Below are positions 1 through 7,313 of a DNA stretch of 12,531 bases, one piece after another. The notes beneath the pieces were generated by a model. It searched no databases, was not told the DNA's origin, and was given only the letters and a program-made list of their open reading frames with translations. This stretch comes from Christiangramia sp. GTDB lineage: Bacteria; Bacteroidota; Bacteroidia; Flavobacteriales; Flavobacteriaceae. The stretch lies in contig JAGXII010000098.1 of assembly GCA_024635735.1 (NCBI GenBank), positions 1 to 12,531 on the forward strand. Direction: 5' to 3'. Position 1 is the stretch's first letter. The number at the start of each line of letters is the position of its first letter. The translations under genes were made by a program, and so were the position numbers.

Positions 1-1295
1 GTGTAGCCGCTTATCATCATCGCGTTCCATGAAGTTAGAGATTTATCGTCCAGTCCCGGTCTTTTTCTTTTCTGTCTGGCGGCAAGTAAAATTTCTCTCC
101 ACTTCTGAATTTTCTCCAGTAATTCATTTTCTGAAAGATTATTCTGAGAGGCAATTTCTGAAAGTTTCCTGGTTCTTATAAGCACATAATTTTCATGCTC
201 CCATTTTCCGAAGGAATTAATATTGAAGCACTCAGAGAATAATTCGAAATCATTTTGAAGTAATCGCTGAAGCTGATTTTTTTTCCAGACATAATAAGCT
301 CCTTCCTCTTTTTTGCCATTTTCATCTTCGCTATCGGCATCCAGAGCAGAGTAAAAAGCCCCGGAAGGATCACTCATTTCACGGTCTATAAAGTCGAGAG
401 TTTGTGATACCACTTCTTTGTACCATTCATTTCTGGTTAATTTATAGGCTTTAGAATAGAGTTGTACCAGTTGCGCATTATCATACAGCATTTTTTCAAA
501 GTGCGGAACATGCCAGCGCTCATCCACCGAATACCTGGAAAATCCACCTCCTATAGGATCAAAAACTCCGCCCCAGGAAATTTTATCAAGAGTATGAAGG
601 CAAAAATCTTTTAATTCCTCATCCGAATTCTGAAAGGCATATCTAAGAAGAAACTCGTAGTTGGTAGGCATCATAAACTTTGGCGCCCTGTTATAACCCC
701 CGTTTTTATGATCCAGACTTCGTTTCCATTTTTCTATTACAGGTAAGAAAAAATCTCTGTGAAATTTTTTATCCTCCTTGGGAGTTTCTATAATATGAAC
801 TTGTTTAAGTCCGGATTCCAGCTTTTCAGCATATTCCAGAAGTTGTTCGGGTTTTGAAGCATATAAATTAGCTATCTGCTTCAGTGCATCCATCCATTGT
901 GCTTTTTGGAAGTAAGTGCCTCCCCATACCGGTCTTCCGTCGGGCAGGGCCACCACATTCATTGGCCAGCCACCCATTCCGGTCATTATTTGAACGGCAT
1001 TCATATAAACCTGGTCAATATCAGGGCGTTCTTCCCTGTCTACTTTTATGCATACATAATTGGAGTTCATAATTTCGGCTACCTCTTCATCTTCAAAACT
1101 TTCATGCTCCATTACATGGCACCAGTGGCAGGCAGAATAACCTACGCTAATTAGAAGGAGTTTTTGTTCGGCTTTTGCGAGATCCAGAACTTCATCATTC
1201 CAGGCATGCCAGTTTACCGGGTTATGAGCATGCTGAAGCAGGTAAGGACTGGTTTCCTTGATAAGATCGTTTGTAAATTTATGTTCTTTGCTCAT
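1..1295 (-). CDS. YyaL/SPATA20-type thioredoxin-domain protein (DUF255), C-terminus cut by window edge
   Basis: The ATG at 1293-1295 opens a reading frame without stops down to position 3, giving 431 residues; family members usually have about 670-690, so roughly the last third lies outside the window. Residues 1-165 form a thioredoxin-like domain with a CHWC redox motif (C56, C59), the conserved opening ETSPYLLQHAHNPVNW, and GGWP and GGTYF blocks. After it comes the start of the (alpha/alpha)6 helical domain related to glucosamine epimerases and glycosidases, with the family blocks PHFEKMLYDNAQL, ALDADSE and, at the cut edge, RPGLDDKSLTSWNAMM. The family is widely conserved but has no firmly established reaction; the CxxC suggests redox or thiol chemistry. 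No signal peptide is visible, so it is probably cytoplasmic. It diverges from the phosphate permease gene and no co-transcribed upstream gene is seen. Family assignment is sure; function is unknown. Confidence 0.95.
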   Translation of the reverse strand, partial: MSKEHKFTNDLIKETSPYLLQHAHNPVNWHAWNDEVLDLAKAEQKLLLISVGYSACHWCHVMEHESFEDEEVAEIMNSNYVCIKVDREERPDIDQVYMNAVQIMTGMGGWPMNVVALPDGRPVWGGTYFQKAQWMDALKQIANLYASKPEQLLEYAEKLESGLKQVHIIETPKEDKKFHRDFFLPVIEKWKRSLDHKNGGYNRAPKFMMPTNYEFLLRYAFQNSDEELKDFCLHTLDKISWGGVFDPIGGGFSRYSVDERWHVPHFEKMLYDNAQLVQLYSKAYKLTRNEWYKEVVSQTLDFIDREMSDPSGAFYSALDADSEDENGKKEEGAYYVWKKNQLQRLLQNDFELFSECFNINSFGKWEHENYVLIRTRKLSEIASQNNLSENELLEKIQKWREILLAARQKRKRPGLDDKSLTSWNAMMISGY

Positions 1296-1307
1296 TTATA
1301 AAATGTA

Positions 1308-1315
1308 CAAAAATA
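1308..1315 (-). promoter_or_regulatory. Possible Bacteroidota -7 box (TATTTTTG) for the YyaL-type gene
   Basis: Read on the minus strand, TATTTTTG matches the Bacteroidota -7 consensus TAnnTTTG exactly and ends 12 nt before the ATG. No TTG/TTTG -33 element is present about 18 nt upstream; that place is taken by a GC-rich hairpin stem. The same bases also form part of the T-run behind that hairpin, so this may be only a terminator tail that resembles a promoter. Confidence 0.35.
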
Positions 1316-1316
1316 A

Positions 1317-1337
1317 AACGCCCTTTTACCGGGCGTT
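1317..1337 (-). terminator. Terminator-like hairpin upstream of the YyaL-type gene
   Basis: The minus strand reads AACGCCC, a 7-nt loop, then GGGCGTT, followed by TTATTTTTG: a 7-bp GC-rich stem with a T-rich tail, the form of an intrinsic terminator for leftward transcription. No recognised gene lies upstream on this strand (the permease is on the other strand), so it has no obvious transcript to end. It could terminate antisense or leader RNA, act as an attenuator for the downstream gene, or insulate it. Confidence 0.5.
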
Positions 1338-1535
1338 CTAATTAATTTGATGGCTAATGGTTAATAATGAATTAGATTCATTTTTGGATAATGCTCTTTC
1401 TTAAGCATTTCTAAAAATATAAAAATATCTCGTTTGTTCCGATTGGTATTCGTATTATTAATCTTTTAATAACTTTATTAATTCACAGAATCTCGATAAA
1501 AGCAAGATTTTTGCTGGTTGATAATTAATCTGTTT
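1338..1535. other. AT-rich divergent intergenic region (YyaL-type gene / phosphate permease)
   Basis: This gap holds no recognisable gene. On the plus strand there are only near-misses to a -7 box for the permease: TTAATTTG at 1342-1349, CATTTTTG at 1379-1386 and GATTTTTG at 1506-1513, each with one mismatch to TAnnTTTG. A 6-bp inverted repeat (AATGCT 1390-1395 / AGCATT 1404-1409) and a 5-bp one (AGCAA 1501-1505 / TTGCT 1511-1515) could form small hairpins. A 15-codon minus-strand ORF (1361-1408) lies just before the 1317-1337 hairpin. None is strong enough to call with confidence. Confidence 0.4.
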
Positions 1536-3806
1536 ATGGAAGATGTTTATATCGTAATGCTTGTGGCTCTTTTTGCTCTCGCGATTACAGATCTGGTGGT
1601 AGGAGTGAGTAATGATGCCATCAATTTCCTTAATTCGGCAATTGGTTCCAAAGCCGTTTCCATGCGAACGATTTTGATCGTGGCAAGTCTGGGAGTAGCT
1701 GTAGGAGCAATTTTTTCCAGCGGACTAATGGAAGTGGCCCGAAAGGGCATATTTATGCCGGGGGAATTTTACTTTGAAGAGATCATGATCATTTTCATGG
1801 CAGTAATGATAACAGATGTTTTACTGCTTGATTTTTTCAATTCCCTGGGATTACCTACTTCAACAACTGTTTCTATCGTATTCGAATTACTGGGAGCTGC
1901 AGTATGTATAGCAGCCATAAAGATTTATACTCAAACAGACGGGGATCTTACCATGCTTGGGGGTTATATAAACACTGCTAAGGCCACAGAAATTATCGCC
2001 GGTATTCTGCTCGCGGTGTTAGTCGCATTTGTGGTAGGAACGGTGGTGCAATATATTTCCCGACTGATATTCTCTTTTCAGTATGAAAGAAAAATAAAAT
2101 ATGTAGGCTCTATTTTTGGAGGCTTATCACTTACCGCTATTCTTTACTTTATTCTGATAAAAGGAATGAGTAGTGTGCCTTTTATTTCTGAGGCTACACA
2201 GGTTTATATCAACACCAATACGGTCACTATTGTAATTATCGGGCTTGTTTTCTTTACAGCTCTTTCTCAATTTCTAATGAGCGTTTTAAAGATAAATATA
2301 CTTAGAACGATTATTATTATTGGAACTTTTGCACTGGCGCTTGCGTTTGCCGGAAACGACCTTGTAAACTTTATTGGAGTTCCAATCGCTGCATGGCAAT
2401 CTTTTAATTTATGGCATACGGCCTACGAAGCGACTGGAGCCATTCCTTCTGAATTTTTAATGTCCGGTCTTTCGGGAAGTGTTCCTACTCCTGAAATTTT
2501 ACTGGTTGCTGCCGGTGGAGTTATGGTTGCAACTTTATGGTTTTCCAGTAAGGCACGTTCGGTTGTGGATACCGGAATCAATCTTGCGAGGCAGGGTGAT
2601 GGAGAAGAGAGGTTTGAACCTAACTGGCTTTCAAGGGGAATCGTAAGATATTCCGTGATGTTTGGCAATGCCATGACAGCTGTGCTGCCGCAGGGTATGA
2701 AACATCGAATTGAACGTAAATTTGATAAACCTACCACTCATGTGAGAAGTAAACGAATGGATGCACCGGCTTTTGATATGGTTAGAGCTTCTGTAAACCT
2801 GGTGGTAGCCAGTGTTCTAATTTCTATAGGTACCAATTTTAAATTGCCGCTATCTACAACCTATGTGACCTTTATGGTGGCTATGGGTTCTTCTCTGGCC
2901 GATCGCGCGTGGGATAGAGAAAGTGCTGTTTACAGGGTGGCCGGTGTGCTAAATGTAATTGGGGGATGGTTTGTTACTGCCCTCGTTGCTTTTACCGCAG
3001 CCGCCGTATTTGGTGCGATTATCTATTTTGGTGGGATAATAGCCCTCGTGATACTAATTCTCGTAGCATTAATACTGGTTGTGCGAAGTGCTATAATTCA
3101 CTCCAGAAAAAGCCGGGTAGAAAGGGATAAGAAAAAATTTAACCGCAGTGATATTATTACTATCAATGAAATAACTTCTGAAACCTCAGAGAATATTTCA
3201 AATGTAATAGGCGGGATTAAAAAAATGTATTCCAAAACAGTCGATAATCTCGGCTATTATGATCTTGGAAAACTTAAAAAGAACTACAAGAAAATAGAAA
3301 AACTGGAAGCAGATGTTGATGAACTGAAGGGAAATATTTTCTATTTCATAAAGTCTCTGGATGAAGATTCGGTTGAAGCTAGTAAGTTTTATATTCTTAC
3401 GCTGGATTATTTACAGATTATGGTCCAGTCTATAAGTTTTATTACAAGGAACAGTTATAATCATGTTCATAATAATCACAAGAATCTAAAATTCAATCAA
3501 ATTAGAGATCTTAAAAAGGTGGACGATAAGATGCAGATCCTATTTGATGAGATTAAAGAAACTTTTGATAATCATGAATTTGGAAATATAAACGGAATTC
3601 TTAACGAAAAGCAACAATTGCTGGATTACGTAAGCGAACTAATTCAAAAGCAGATCACGCGTATTAGAACTTCAGAAAGCAGTCCAAAGAACACAAAACT
3701 GTATTTTGGAATGTTACTTGAAACAAAAGATCTCATCAGTTCTACGATGGGATTATTGCAGTTGTTTCAGGAATTCTATATTGAGGCGAGAACTACAAGC
3801 TATTAG
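1536..3806 (+). CDS. PiT-family inorganic phosphate permease with C-terminal PhoU/DUF47-like domain
   Basis: This 756-residue inner-membrane protein should import inorganic phosphate by ion symport. It shows the inverted-repeat PiT design: the first signature is GVSNDAINFLNSAIGSKAV (N26, D27) with LPTSTT at 106-111, and the second is AGNDLVNFIGVPIAAWQSF (N274, D275) with PLSTT at 438-442. Hydrophobic segments continue to about residue 516. The remaining 240 residues are hydrophilic and helical, with basic and coiled-coil-like stretches, and resemble the PhoU/DUF47 regulatory domain that Bacteroidota PiT proteins commonly carry. I chose the ATG at 1536; a TTG at 1518 would add only six residues of no apparent use. 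Neither neighbour is on this strand, so the gene is monocistronic. No Pho box could be recognised. PiT assignment is firm; the role of the tail is inferred. Confidence 0.93.
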   Translation: MEDVYIVMLVALFALAITDLVVGVSNDAINFLNSAIGSKAVSMRTILIVASLGVAVGAIFSSGLMEVARKGIFMPGEFYFEEIMIIFMAVMITDVLLLDFFNSLGLPTSTTVSIVFELLGAAVCIAAIKIYTQTDGDLTMLGGYINTAKATEIIAGILLAVLVAFVVGTVVQYISRLIFSFQYERKIKYVGSIFGGLSLTAILYFILIKGMSSVPFISEATQVYINTNTVTIVIIGLVFFTALSQFLMSVLKINILRTIIIIGTFALALAFAGNDLVNFIGVPIAAWQSFNLWHTAYEATGAIPSEFLMSGLSGSVPTPEILLVAAGGVMVATLWFSSKARSVVDTGINLARQGDGEERFEPNWLSRGIVRYSVMFGNAMTAVLPQGMKHRIERKFDKPTTHVRSKRMDAPAFDMVRASVNLVVASVLISIGTNFKLPLSTTYVTFMVAMGSSLADRAWDRESAVYRVAGVLNVIGGWFVTALVAFTAAAVFGAIIYFGGIIALVILILVALILVVRSAIIHSRKSRVERDKKKFNRSDIITINEITSETSENISNVIGGIKKMYSKTVDNLGYYDLGKLKKNYKKIEKLEADVDELKGNIFYFIKSLDEDSVEASKFYILTLDYLQIMVQSISFITRNSYNHVHNNHKNLKFNQIRDLKKVDDKMQILFDEIKETFDNHEFGNINGILNEKQQLLDYVSELIQKQITRIRTSESSPKNTKLYFGMLLETKDLISSTMGLLQLFQEFYIEARTTSY

Positions 3807-3842
3807 AAAACAAAAAATCCCTGAAAAGGGATTTTTTGTTTT
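3807..3842. terminator. Bidirectional intrinsic terminator, 16-bp perfect stem with GAAA loop
   Basis: AAAACAAAAAATCCCT (3807-3822) pairs perfectly with AGGGATTTTTTGTTTT (3827-3842) around a GAAA tetraloop. The A-rich left arm and T-rich right arm give a T-run on either strand, so it can end the permease transcript (it begins right after the TAG) and the convergent NifU-type transcript, whose stop is 15 nt to the right. Confidence 0.9.
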
Positions 3843-3857
3843 ATGGTTCTTTAGGTT

Positions 3858-4778
3858 TTAGCCATTTATAGCTTCTACATATTCCACTTTATCCTTAAGC
3901 ATATCTCTTAGCATAGTTTCAATTCCGCTTTTAAGCGTCATAGTAGAAGATGGGCAACCACTGCAGGCTCCCTGAAGAATAACCTTAACGGTTTTGTTTT
4001 CTTCATTATAGCTGTCAAAAAGTATATTCCCTCCATCGCTGGCAACGGCAGGTTTAATATATTCTTCCAGAATCGCTACTATCTGTTGTGAGGTATCATC
4101 AAGATGTTCAAAATTCGCCTCAGGTGAATTATCTGTAGCCGGTCCTGTGTTTCCATTAGCCGACTTTGATGCTTCAGTCGAAATGATTTCGTTTCCATCC
4201 TGTATAAAATTCCTGATGAATTCCCTTAATTCCATGGTGATCTCTTCCCATTCAGCGATATCATACTTCTGAACAGAAACATAATTCTCATCAATGAAAA
4301 CTTCTTTTACAAAGGGAAAATGAAATAGCTTTTGCGCGAGTGGCGCATTTTTAGCATCATCAATATTTTTAAATTCTGATGCCTGAAGAACGAGTTTCTT
4401 GTTGGCAACAAATTTCATTACTGCTGGATTCGGAGTGCTTTCAGCATAAACAGTTACAGGGATATTTCCCTTTTTCTGAGATTCCTGTTTAATTACTTCG
4501 CCCCCTTCATTAAGGTAGGTTTCAATTTGCTCGGCTACCTCTTTTTGAACATCTGCCCAGTCAACGATATCATACTTTTCAATCGCAATAAAGTTCTGTG
4601 CGATATAAACTGTTTTTACAAACGGAAGGTAGAATAATTGCTGAGCCAGGGGTGAAACCGATGCCTCATCAATATTTTTGAACTCATAGCTCTCATGCCT
4701 GGTGAGAAACTTGTTAGCTTCAAATTTTATTATTCTGGATTTGGTAGTTGGAATTATATCTATGGTGAATTCTTTCAT
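3858..4778 (-). CDS. NifU-family Fe-S cluster scaffold with two tandem Nfu N-terminal domains
   Basis: This 306-residue protein should carry and deliver iron-sulfur clusters in the cytoplasm. Residues 4-96 and 107-200 are two copies of the Nfu N-terminal domain. They share KF-ANK, EFKNID, PLAQ-LF, PFVK and a KYDI..W motif at matching spacing (EFKNID at 32-37 and 135-140; KYDI at 68-71 and 171-174). A low-complexity linker rich in S, N, T and E (about 201-225) leads to the NifU C-terminal domain (230-306), whose GACSGCPSS motif supplies the cluster-binding cysteines C272 and C275. Single-N-domain Nfu proteins are shorter, about 190-200 residues. The gene stands alone, convergent with the permease and divergent from the PorP-like gene, with no suf or isc genes in view. 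A perfect TATTTTTG lies 14 nt upstream of the ATG. Assignment is very sure; client proteins are unknown. Confidence 0.95.
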   Translation of the reverse strand: MKEFTIDIIPTTKSRIIKFEANKFLTRHESYEFKNIDEASVSPLAQQLFYLPFVKTVYIAQNFIAIEKYDIVDWADVQKEVAEQIETYLNEGGEVIKQESQKKGNIPVTVYAESTPNPAVMKFVANKKLVLQASEFKNIDDAKNAPLAQKLFHFPFVKEVFIDENYVSVQKYDIAEWEEITMELREFIRNFIQDGNEIISTEASKSANGNTGPATDNSPEANFEHLDDTSQQIVAILEEYIKPAVASDGGNILFDSYNEENKTVKVILQGACSGCPSSTMTLKSGIETMLRDMLKDKVEYVEAING

Positions 4779-4792
4779 CTCAAAATTTTTGT

Positions 4793-4800
4793 CAAAAATA
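4793..4800 (-). promoter_or_regulatory. Probable -7 box (TATTTTTG) for the NifU-type gene
   Basis: The minus strand has TATTTTTG, an exact TAnnTTTG match, ending 14 nt before the NifU-type ATG inside the 61-bp divergent gap. It sits within a short palindrome (TTTTTGACAAAAA). The -33 region about 17-20 nt upstream lacks a clear TTG (it reads TTACG), so this is a -7 match only. On the other strand TATATTTA at 4824-4831 is a one-mismatch candidate for the PorP-like gene, 8 nt before its ATG. Confidence 0.5.
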
Positions 4801-4839
4801 CTAAAGAAAAATAACGTAATACATATATTTACAGGCTTT

Positions 4840-5901
4840 ATGGTTAACAGAACTTTCTTTAGAAAGGGCTTTTTTGGCCTTTGGGGTGAGTCTAAAAAAT
4901 TTCAATTTTCTGTTCTTGCTTTAAGTTTAATTACATTTTTCAACGTTTTATCCTTAAAGGCGCAGGAAGTTATTCCCATTTATTCAGATTATCTTACAGA
5001 TAACCTATACCTGTTACATCCATCTATGGCCGGTGCGTCAAATTTTGATCAAATCAGGCTTACGGCCAGAATGCAGTGGTTCGACGTTGATAATGCACCT
5101 AACTTACAAACACTCACTCTAAATTCAAGAGTAGGGGAAAAGGTGGGTCTTGGAGGAATATTGTTTAGGGATGAGAATGGTAATTTTTCTAAGCTCGGTG
5201 CATATGGTACTTTTGCCTATCACTTAATGTTTTCAAGAAGTAACGCCGATCTTAACCAGCTTTCCTTCGGAATTAGCGCGGGTGTTATACAACACAGGCT
5301 GGACCAAAGCGGCTTTAGCGGCTACGATCCTTTATTAGGAAATAATACCTCCGATATTTTTGCAAACATGGATTTTGGAGTGTCTTATTTTTATCATGAT
5401 TTGTATTTCCATGTTGCCGCTAAGAATCTATTAGCCGTTAGCCGTGAGTTGTTCTATTCAGATGCGGTTCCCAGCAATATGAGAAAATATTTATTTTCTG
5501 CAGGCTATGTATTCGATTTAAATCCCAATGATGAATGGAGTTTTGAACCTTCCATTCTTTTTCAGGCAAGGGAGGCAACTAATGAAATGGCGATCGATGC
5601 CAATATGAAGGCTTATTATGAGCTGGAAGAAGGAATGCTTTGGGGTGGATTATCCTACCGGAATAGTTTCGAAGGAGCCGAATATACTACAGACGGGCAG
5701 GAACTCAAACAACAGCAGTTGCGGTATATCACTCCTTTTGTGGGAGCAGGCTACAGGAACTTCATTTTTGGATATACTTTTAGTTACCAGTTAAATTCCC
5801 TGGTTCTTAGCAATAATGGTTTTCATCAAATAACGCTGGGATATAATTTCGGGAAAAGCAGAGAGCGTTACGATTGTCATTGTCCTGCGGTTAATAACTA
5901 A
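4840..5901 (+). CDS. PorP/SprF-family outer-membrane protein (type IX secretion-associated family)
   Basis: With the start at ATG 4840 the product has 353 residues. Its N-terminus has a basic stretch, a hydrophobic core (FSVLALSLITFF) and a cleavage site after LKAQ near residue 42, so it should be exported. The mature start (SDYLTDNLYLLHPSMAGAS) and the following alternating aromatic and glycine-rich strands with LGGILFRDENG are typical of PorP/SprF barrels, which work with type IX secretion and gliding machinery or with large adhesin-like partners. The frame stays open upstream to 4702, but that part overlaps the NifU-type gene antisense and would bury the signal peptide, so I reject it. It ends in an unusual Cys-His-Cys motif. 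No partner gene (giant adhesin, PorK-N, OmpA-like PorE) is adjacent, so its exact role is open. Its stop overlaps the convergent murI stop by 4 nt. Confidence 0.88.
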   Translation: MVNRTFFRKGFFGLWGESKKFQFSVLALSLITFFNVLSLKAQEVIPIYSDYLTDNLYLLHPSMAGASNFDQIRLTARMQWFDVDNAPNLQTLTLNSRVGEKVGLGGILFRDENGNFSKLGAYGTFAYHLMFSRSNADLNQLSFGISAGVIQHRLDQSGFSGYDPLLGNNTSDIFANMDFGVSYFYHDLYFHVAAKNLLAVSRELFYSDAVPSNMRKYLFSAGYVFDLNPNDEWSFEPSILFQAREATNEMAIDANMKAYYELEEGMLWGGLSYRNSFEGAEYTTDGQELKQQQLRYITPFVGAGYRNFIFGYTFSYQLNSLVLSNNGFHQITLGYNFGKSRERYDCHCPAVNN

Positions 5902-6695
5902 AACTCCAGATAACTCACCTTGTAATTATTCTCAGAGGCATTAATTAGCTGTGAAAGAATAGCCGGATTTCCGTTAGAAAAGAATTGAGGAATAGCTTCC
6001 AGACTTTCATTTGTATTAAGGAGTTCTTTTTGCTCTAATACAAACTTGGTTTGTTTTGCAACGGCTTCACCCGAATCAATAATGCTTACGTTCGAGGGTA
6101 ATATTTTTTTAAGCAAAGGGACGAGGTAGGGGTAGTGGCTACATCCCAGAACCAGATAATCTATTTGAGCCTTAACCATTGGTTCAAGCAATTCTGATAG
6201 GGTAGATTCCATTTCATCTGAATCTTTTTTACCACTTTCAATCAATTCTACAAGGCCTTTGCCCTCAACCTCCACCACATTTATATCCTTGGTGTAAAGT
6301 TCTGAAGTCTTCGCGAAAAGTTCGCTTGTAAGCGTTCCCCTGGTGGCTAGAATTCCTATGGCCTTATTAGCGCTTTTTAAGGCTGCGGGTTTAATCGCCG
6401 GCTCTATTCCTATAAAGGGAACATCGTAGGCGCTACGAAGCACCTTAATGGCATTAGTCGTGGCTGTATTGCAGGCTACCACGATTAGCTTGCAGTTCAT
6501 TTCCAGAAGTCTCTCTGTATTTTTAATGGATAGCCTTATGATCTCCTCTTGTGTTTTTATCCCGTAGGGAGCATTTTTGCTATCAGAAAGATAAATGGTC
6601 TTTTCTAAAGGTAACAGCTGATGGAGTTCTTTCCAGATAGAAGTGCCACCAACTCCTGAATCGAAAATTCCAATTGGGCAGGAAGAATTTTTCAT
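5898..6695 (-). CDS. murI: Glutamate racemase
   Basis: This 265-residue cytoplasmic enzyme interconverts L- and D-glutamate, supplying D-glutamate for UDP-MurNAc peptide synthesis in peptidoglycan assembly. Key elements are present: GIFDSGVGG (D12, S13), SDSKNAPYG (37-45), the first catalytic cysteine in ACNTAT (C75) and the second in GCSHYP (C185, with H187). The length is typical of the family. The start at ATG 6695 is fixed by the conserved N-terminus. A strong leftward terminator lies between it and the upstream Skp-like gene, so murI is probably expressed partly or wholly from its own promoter, although it sits at the end of the envelope cluster. The 3' end overlaps that of the convergent PorP-like gene. 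Assignment is certain. Confidence 0.97.
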   Translation of the reverse strand: MKNSSCPIGIFDSGVGGTSIWKELHQLLPLEKTIYLSDSKNAPYGIKTQEEIIRLSIKNTERLLEMNCKLIVVACNTATTNAIKVLRSAYDVPFIGIEPAIKPAALKSANKAIGILATRGTLTSELFAKTSELYTKDINVVEVEGKGLVELIESGKKDSDEMESTLSELLEPMVKAQIDYLVLGCSHYPYLVPLLKKILPSNVSIIDSGEAVAKQTKFVLEQKELLNTNESLEAIPQFFSNGNPAILSQLINASENNYKVSYLEF

Positions 6696-6702
6696 ATGAG
6701 TA

Positions 6703-6710
6703 CAAAAATA
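6703..6710 (-). promoter_or_regulatory. Possible -7 box (TATTTTTG) for murI, inside the terminator T-tract
   Basis: The minus strand reads TATTTTTG then seven bases (TACTCAT) then the murI ATG. It matches TAnnTTTG exactly but lies inside the T-run of the preceding terminator and lacks a TTG -33 box. If used, the transcript would be nearly leaderless. The same hairpin, T-run, TATTTTTGTAC arrangement occurs in front of the YyaL-type gene at 1308-1337. Confidence 0.35.
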
Positions 6711-6739
6711 AAAACTGCGCTCTATTAGAACGCAGTTTT
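6711..6739 (-). terminator. Intrinsic terminator after the bamA-ompH cluster
   Basis: On the minus strand AAAACTGCG and CGCAGTTTT form a 9-bp stem around an 11-nt loop, in which TCT/AGA can add three inner pairs, followed by TATTTTTG as a T-rich tail. It begins 26 nt after the stop of the second Skp-like gene and ends the operon just before murI. Confidence 0.85.
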
Positions 6740-6765
6740 ATAATTTTATTGAATTCTGGCTGAAA

Positions 6766-7275
6766 TTACAGTCCTAATTCTTTTTTTACGTCTGGTAGAA
6801 GATTGTAACCATCAGCTAAAAGTACTCCAGTTCCGGTAGTTGAGTCTAAAACATAGTCATAACCTTTAGCTCTGGCAACTTTTTGAATAGCAGTTCTTAC
6901 TTTTTCAAGAATTGGTCTTAGAAGATCATTCTCTTTCTTTTGAAGATCCTGTCTGGCCTGAGCACTATGCTCTTGTATTCTTCTCTGAGCAGCCTGTAAT
7001 TCTGTTGCTCTTTTCTGATTTTCTTCCTCAGTCTTTGTGTTAGCTTCTGCTTCATAGCGCTGCATCGTGTTCTGTGCTTCAGCCAGCATATCCTTGATCT
7101 CTGCGTCATATGTCTTCTCTAACTTGTCAAGCTGATCCATAGCGCTTTTGTATTCAGGTAAGGATTGAACCAATTCCTGTGTAGGAATATGAGCAATCTT
7201 AGACTGAGCATTTGTGAAAGCAGTAGCGCCAATCATTAAAGCTAAAGCTATAAAAAGTGTTCTGAATTGTTTCAT
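6766..7275 (-). CDS. OmpH/Skp-family periplasmic chaperone (short paralogue)
   Basis: This 169-residue protein starts with a clear signal peptide ending ATAFTNAQ (cleavage near residue 24), followed by the Skp/OmpH pattern: a small beta segment (SKIAHIPTQELVQSLPEY), a long charged, glutamine-rich helical hairpin (about 45-125), and a closing beta segment (GYDYVLDSTTGTGVLLADGYNL). Skp-type proteins form trimers whose helical arms hold unfolded outer-membrane proteins on the way to BamA. The length is typical of the family. It lies 38 nt downstream of a longer paralogue and close to bamA, which fits that job. A terminator follows. Family is sure; the division of labour with its paralogue is unknown. 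Confidence 0.93.
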   Translation of the reverse strand: MKQFRTLFIALALMIGATAFTNAQSKIAHIPTQELVQSLPEYKSAMDQLDKLEKTYDAEIKDMLAEAQNTMQRYEAEANTKTEEENQKRATELQAAQRRIQEHSAQARQDLQKKENDLLRPILEKVRTAIQKVARAKGYDYVLDSTTGTGVLLADGYNLLPDVKKELGL

Positions 7276-7313
7276 TGTAATCTTCGTTAAGTTTAATTAA
7301 GGTTTAAAATTTA

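Noticed and set aside
884..1154. Plus-strand ORFs opposite the thioredoxin domain
   Set aside because: They are shadows of a well-conserved minus-strand gene with no family resemblance of their own.
1518..1535. TTG start for the phosphate permease
   Set aside because: It adds six residues without support; the ATG at 1536 directly precedes the first membrane helix.
4702..4839. Upstream extension of the PorP-like reading frame
   Set aside because: It overlaps the NifU-type gene antisense and would bury the signal peptide; ATG 4840 fits better.
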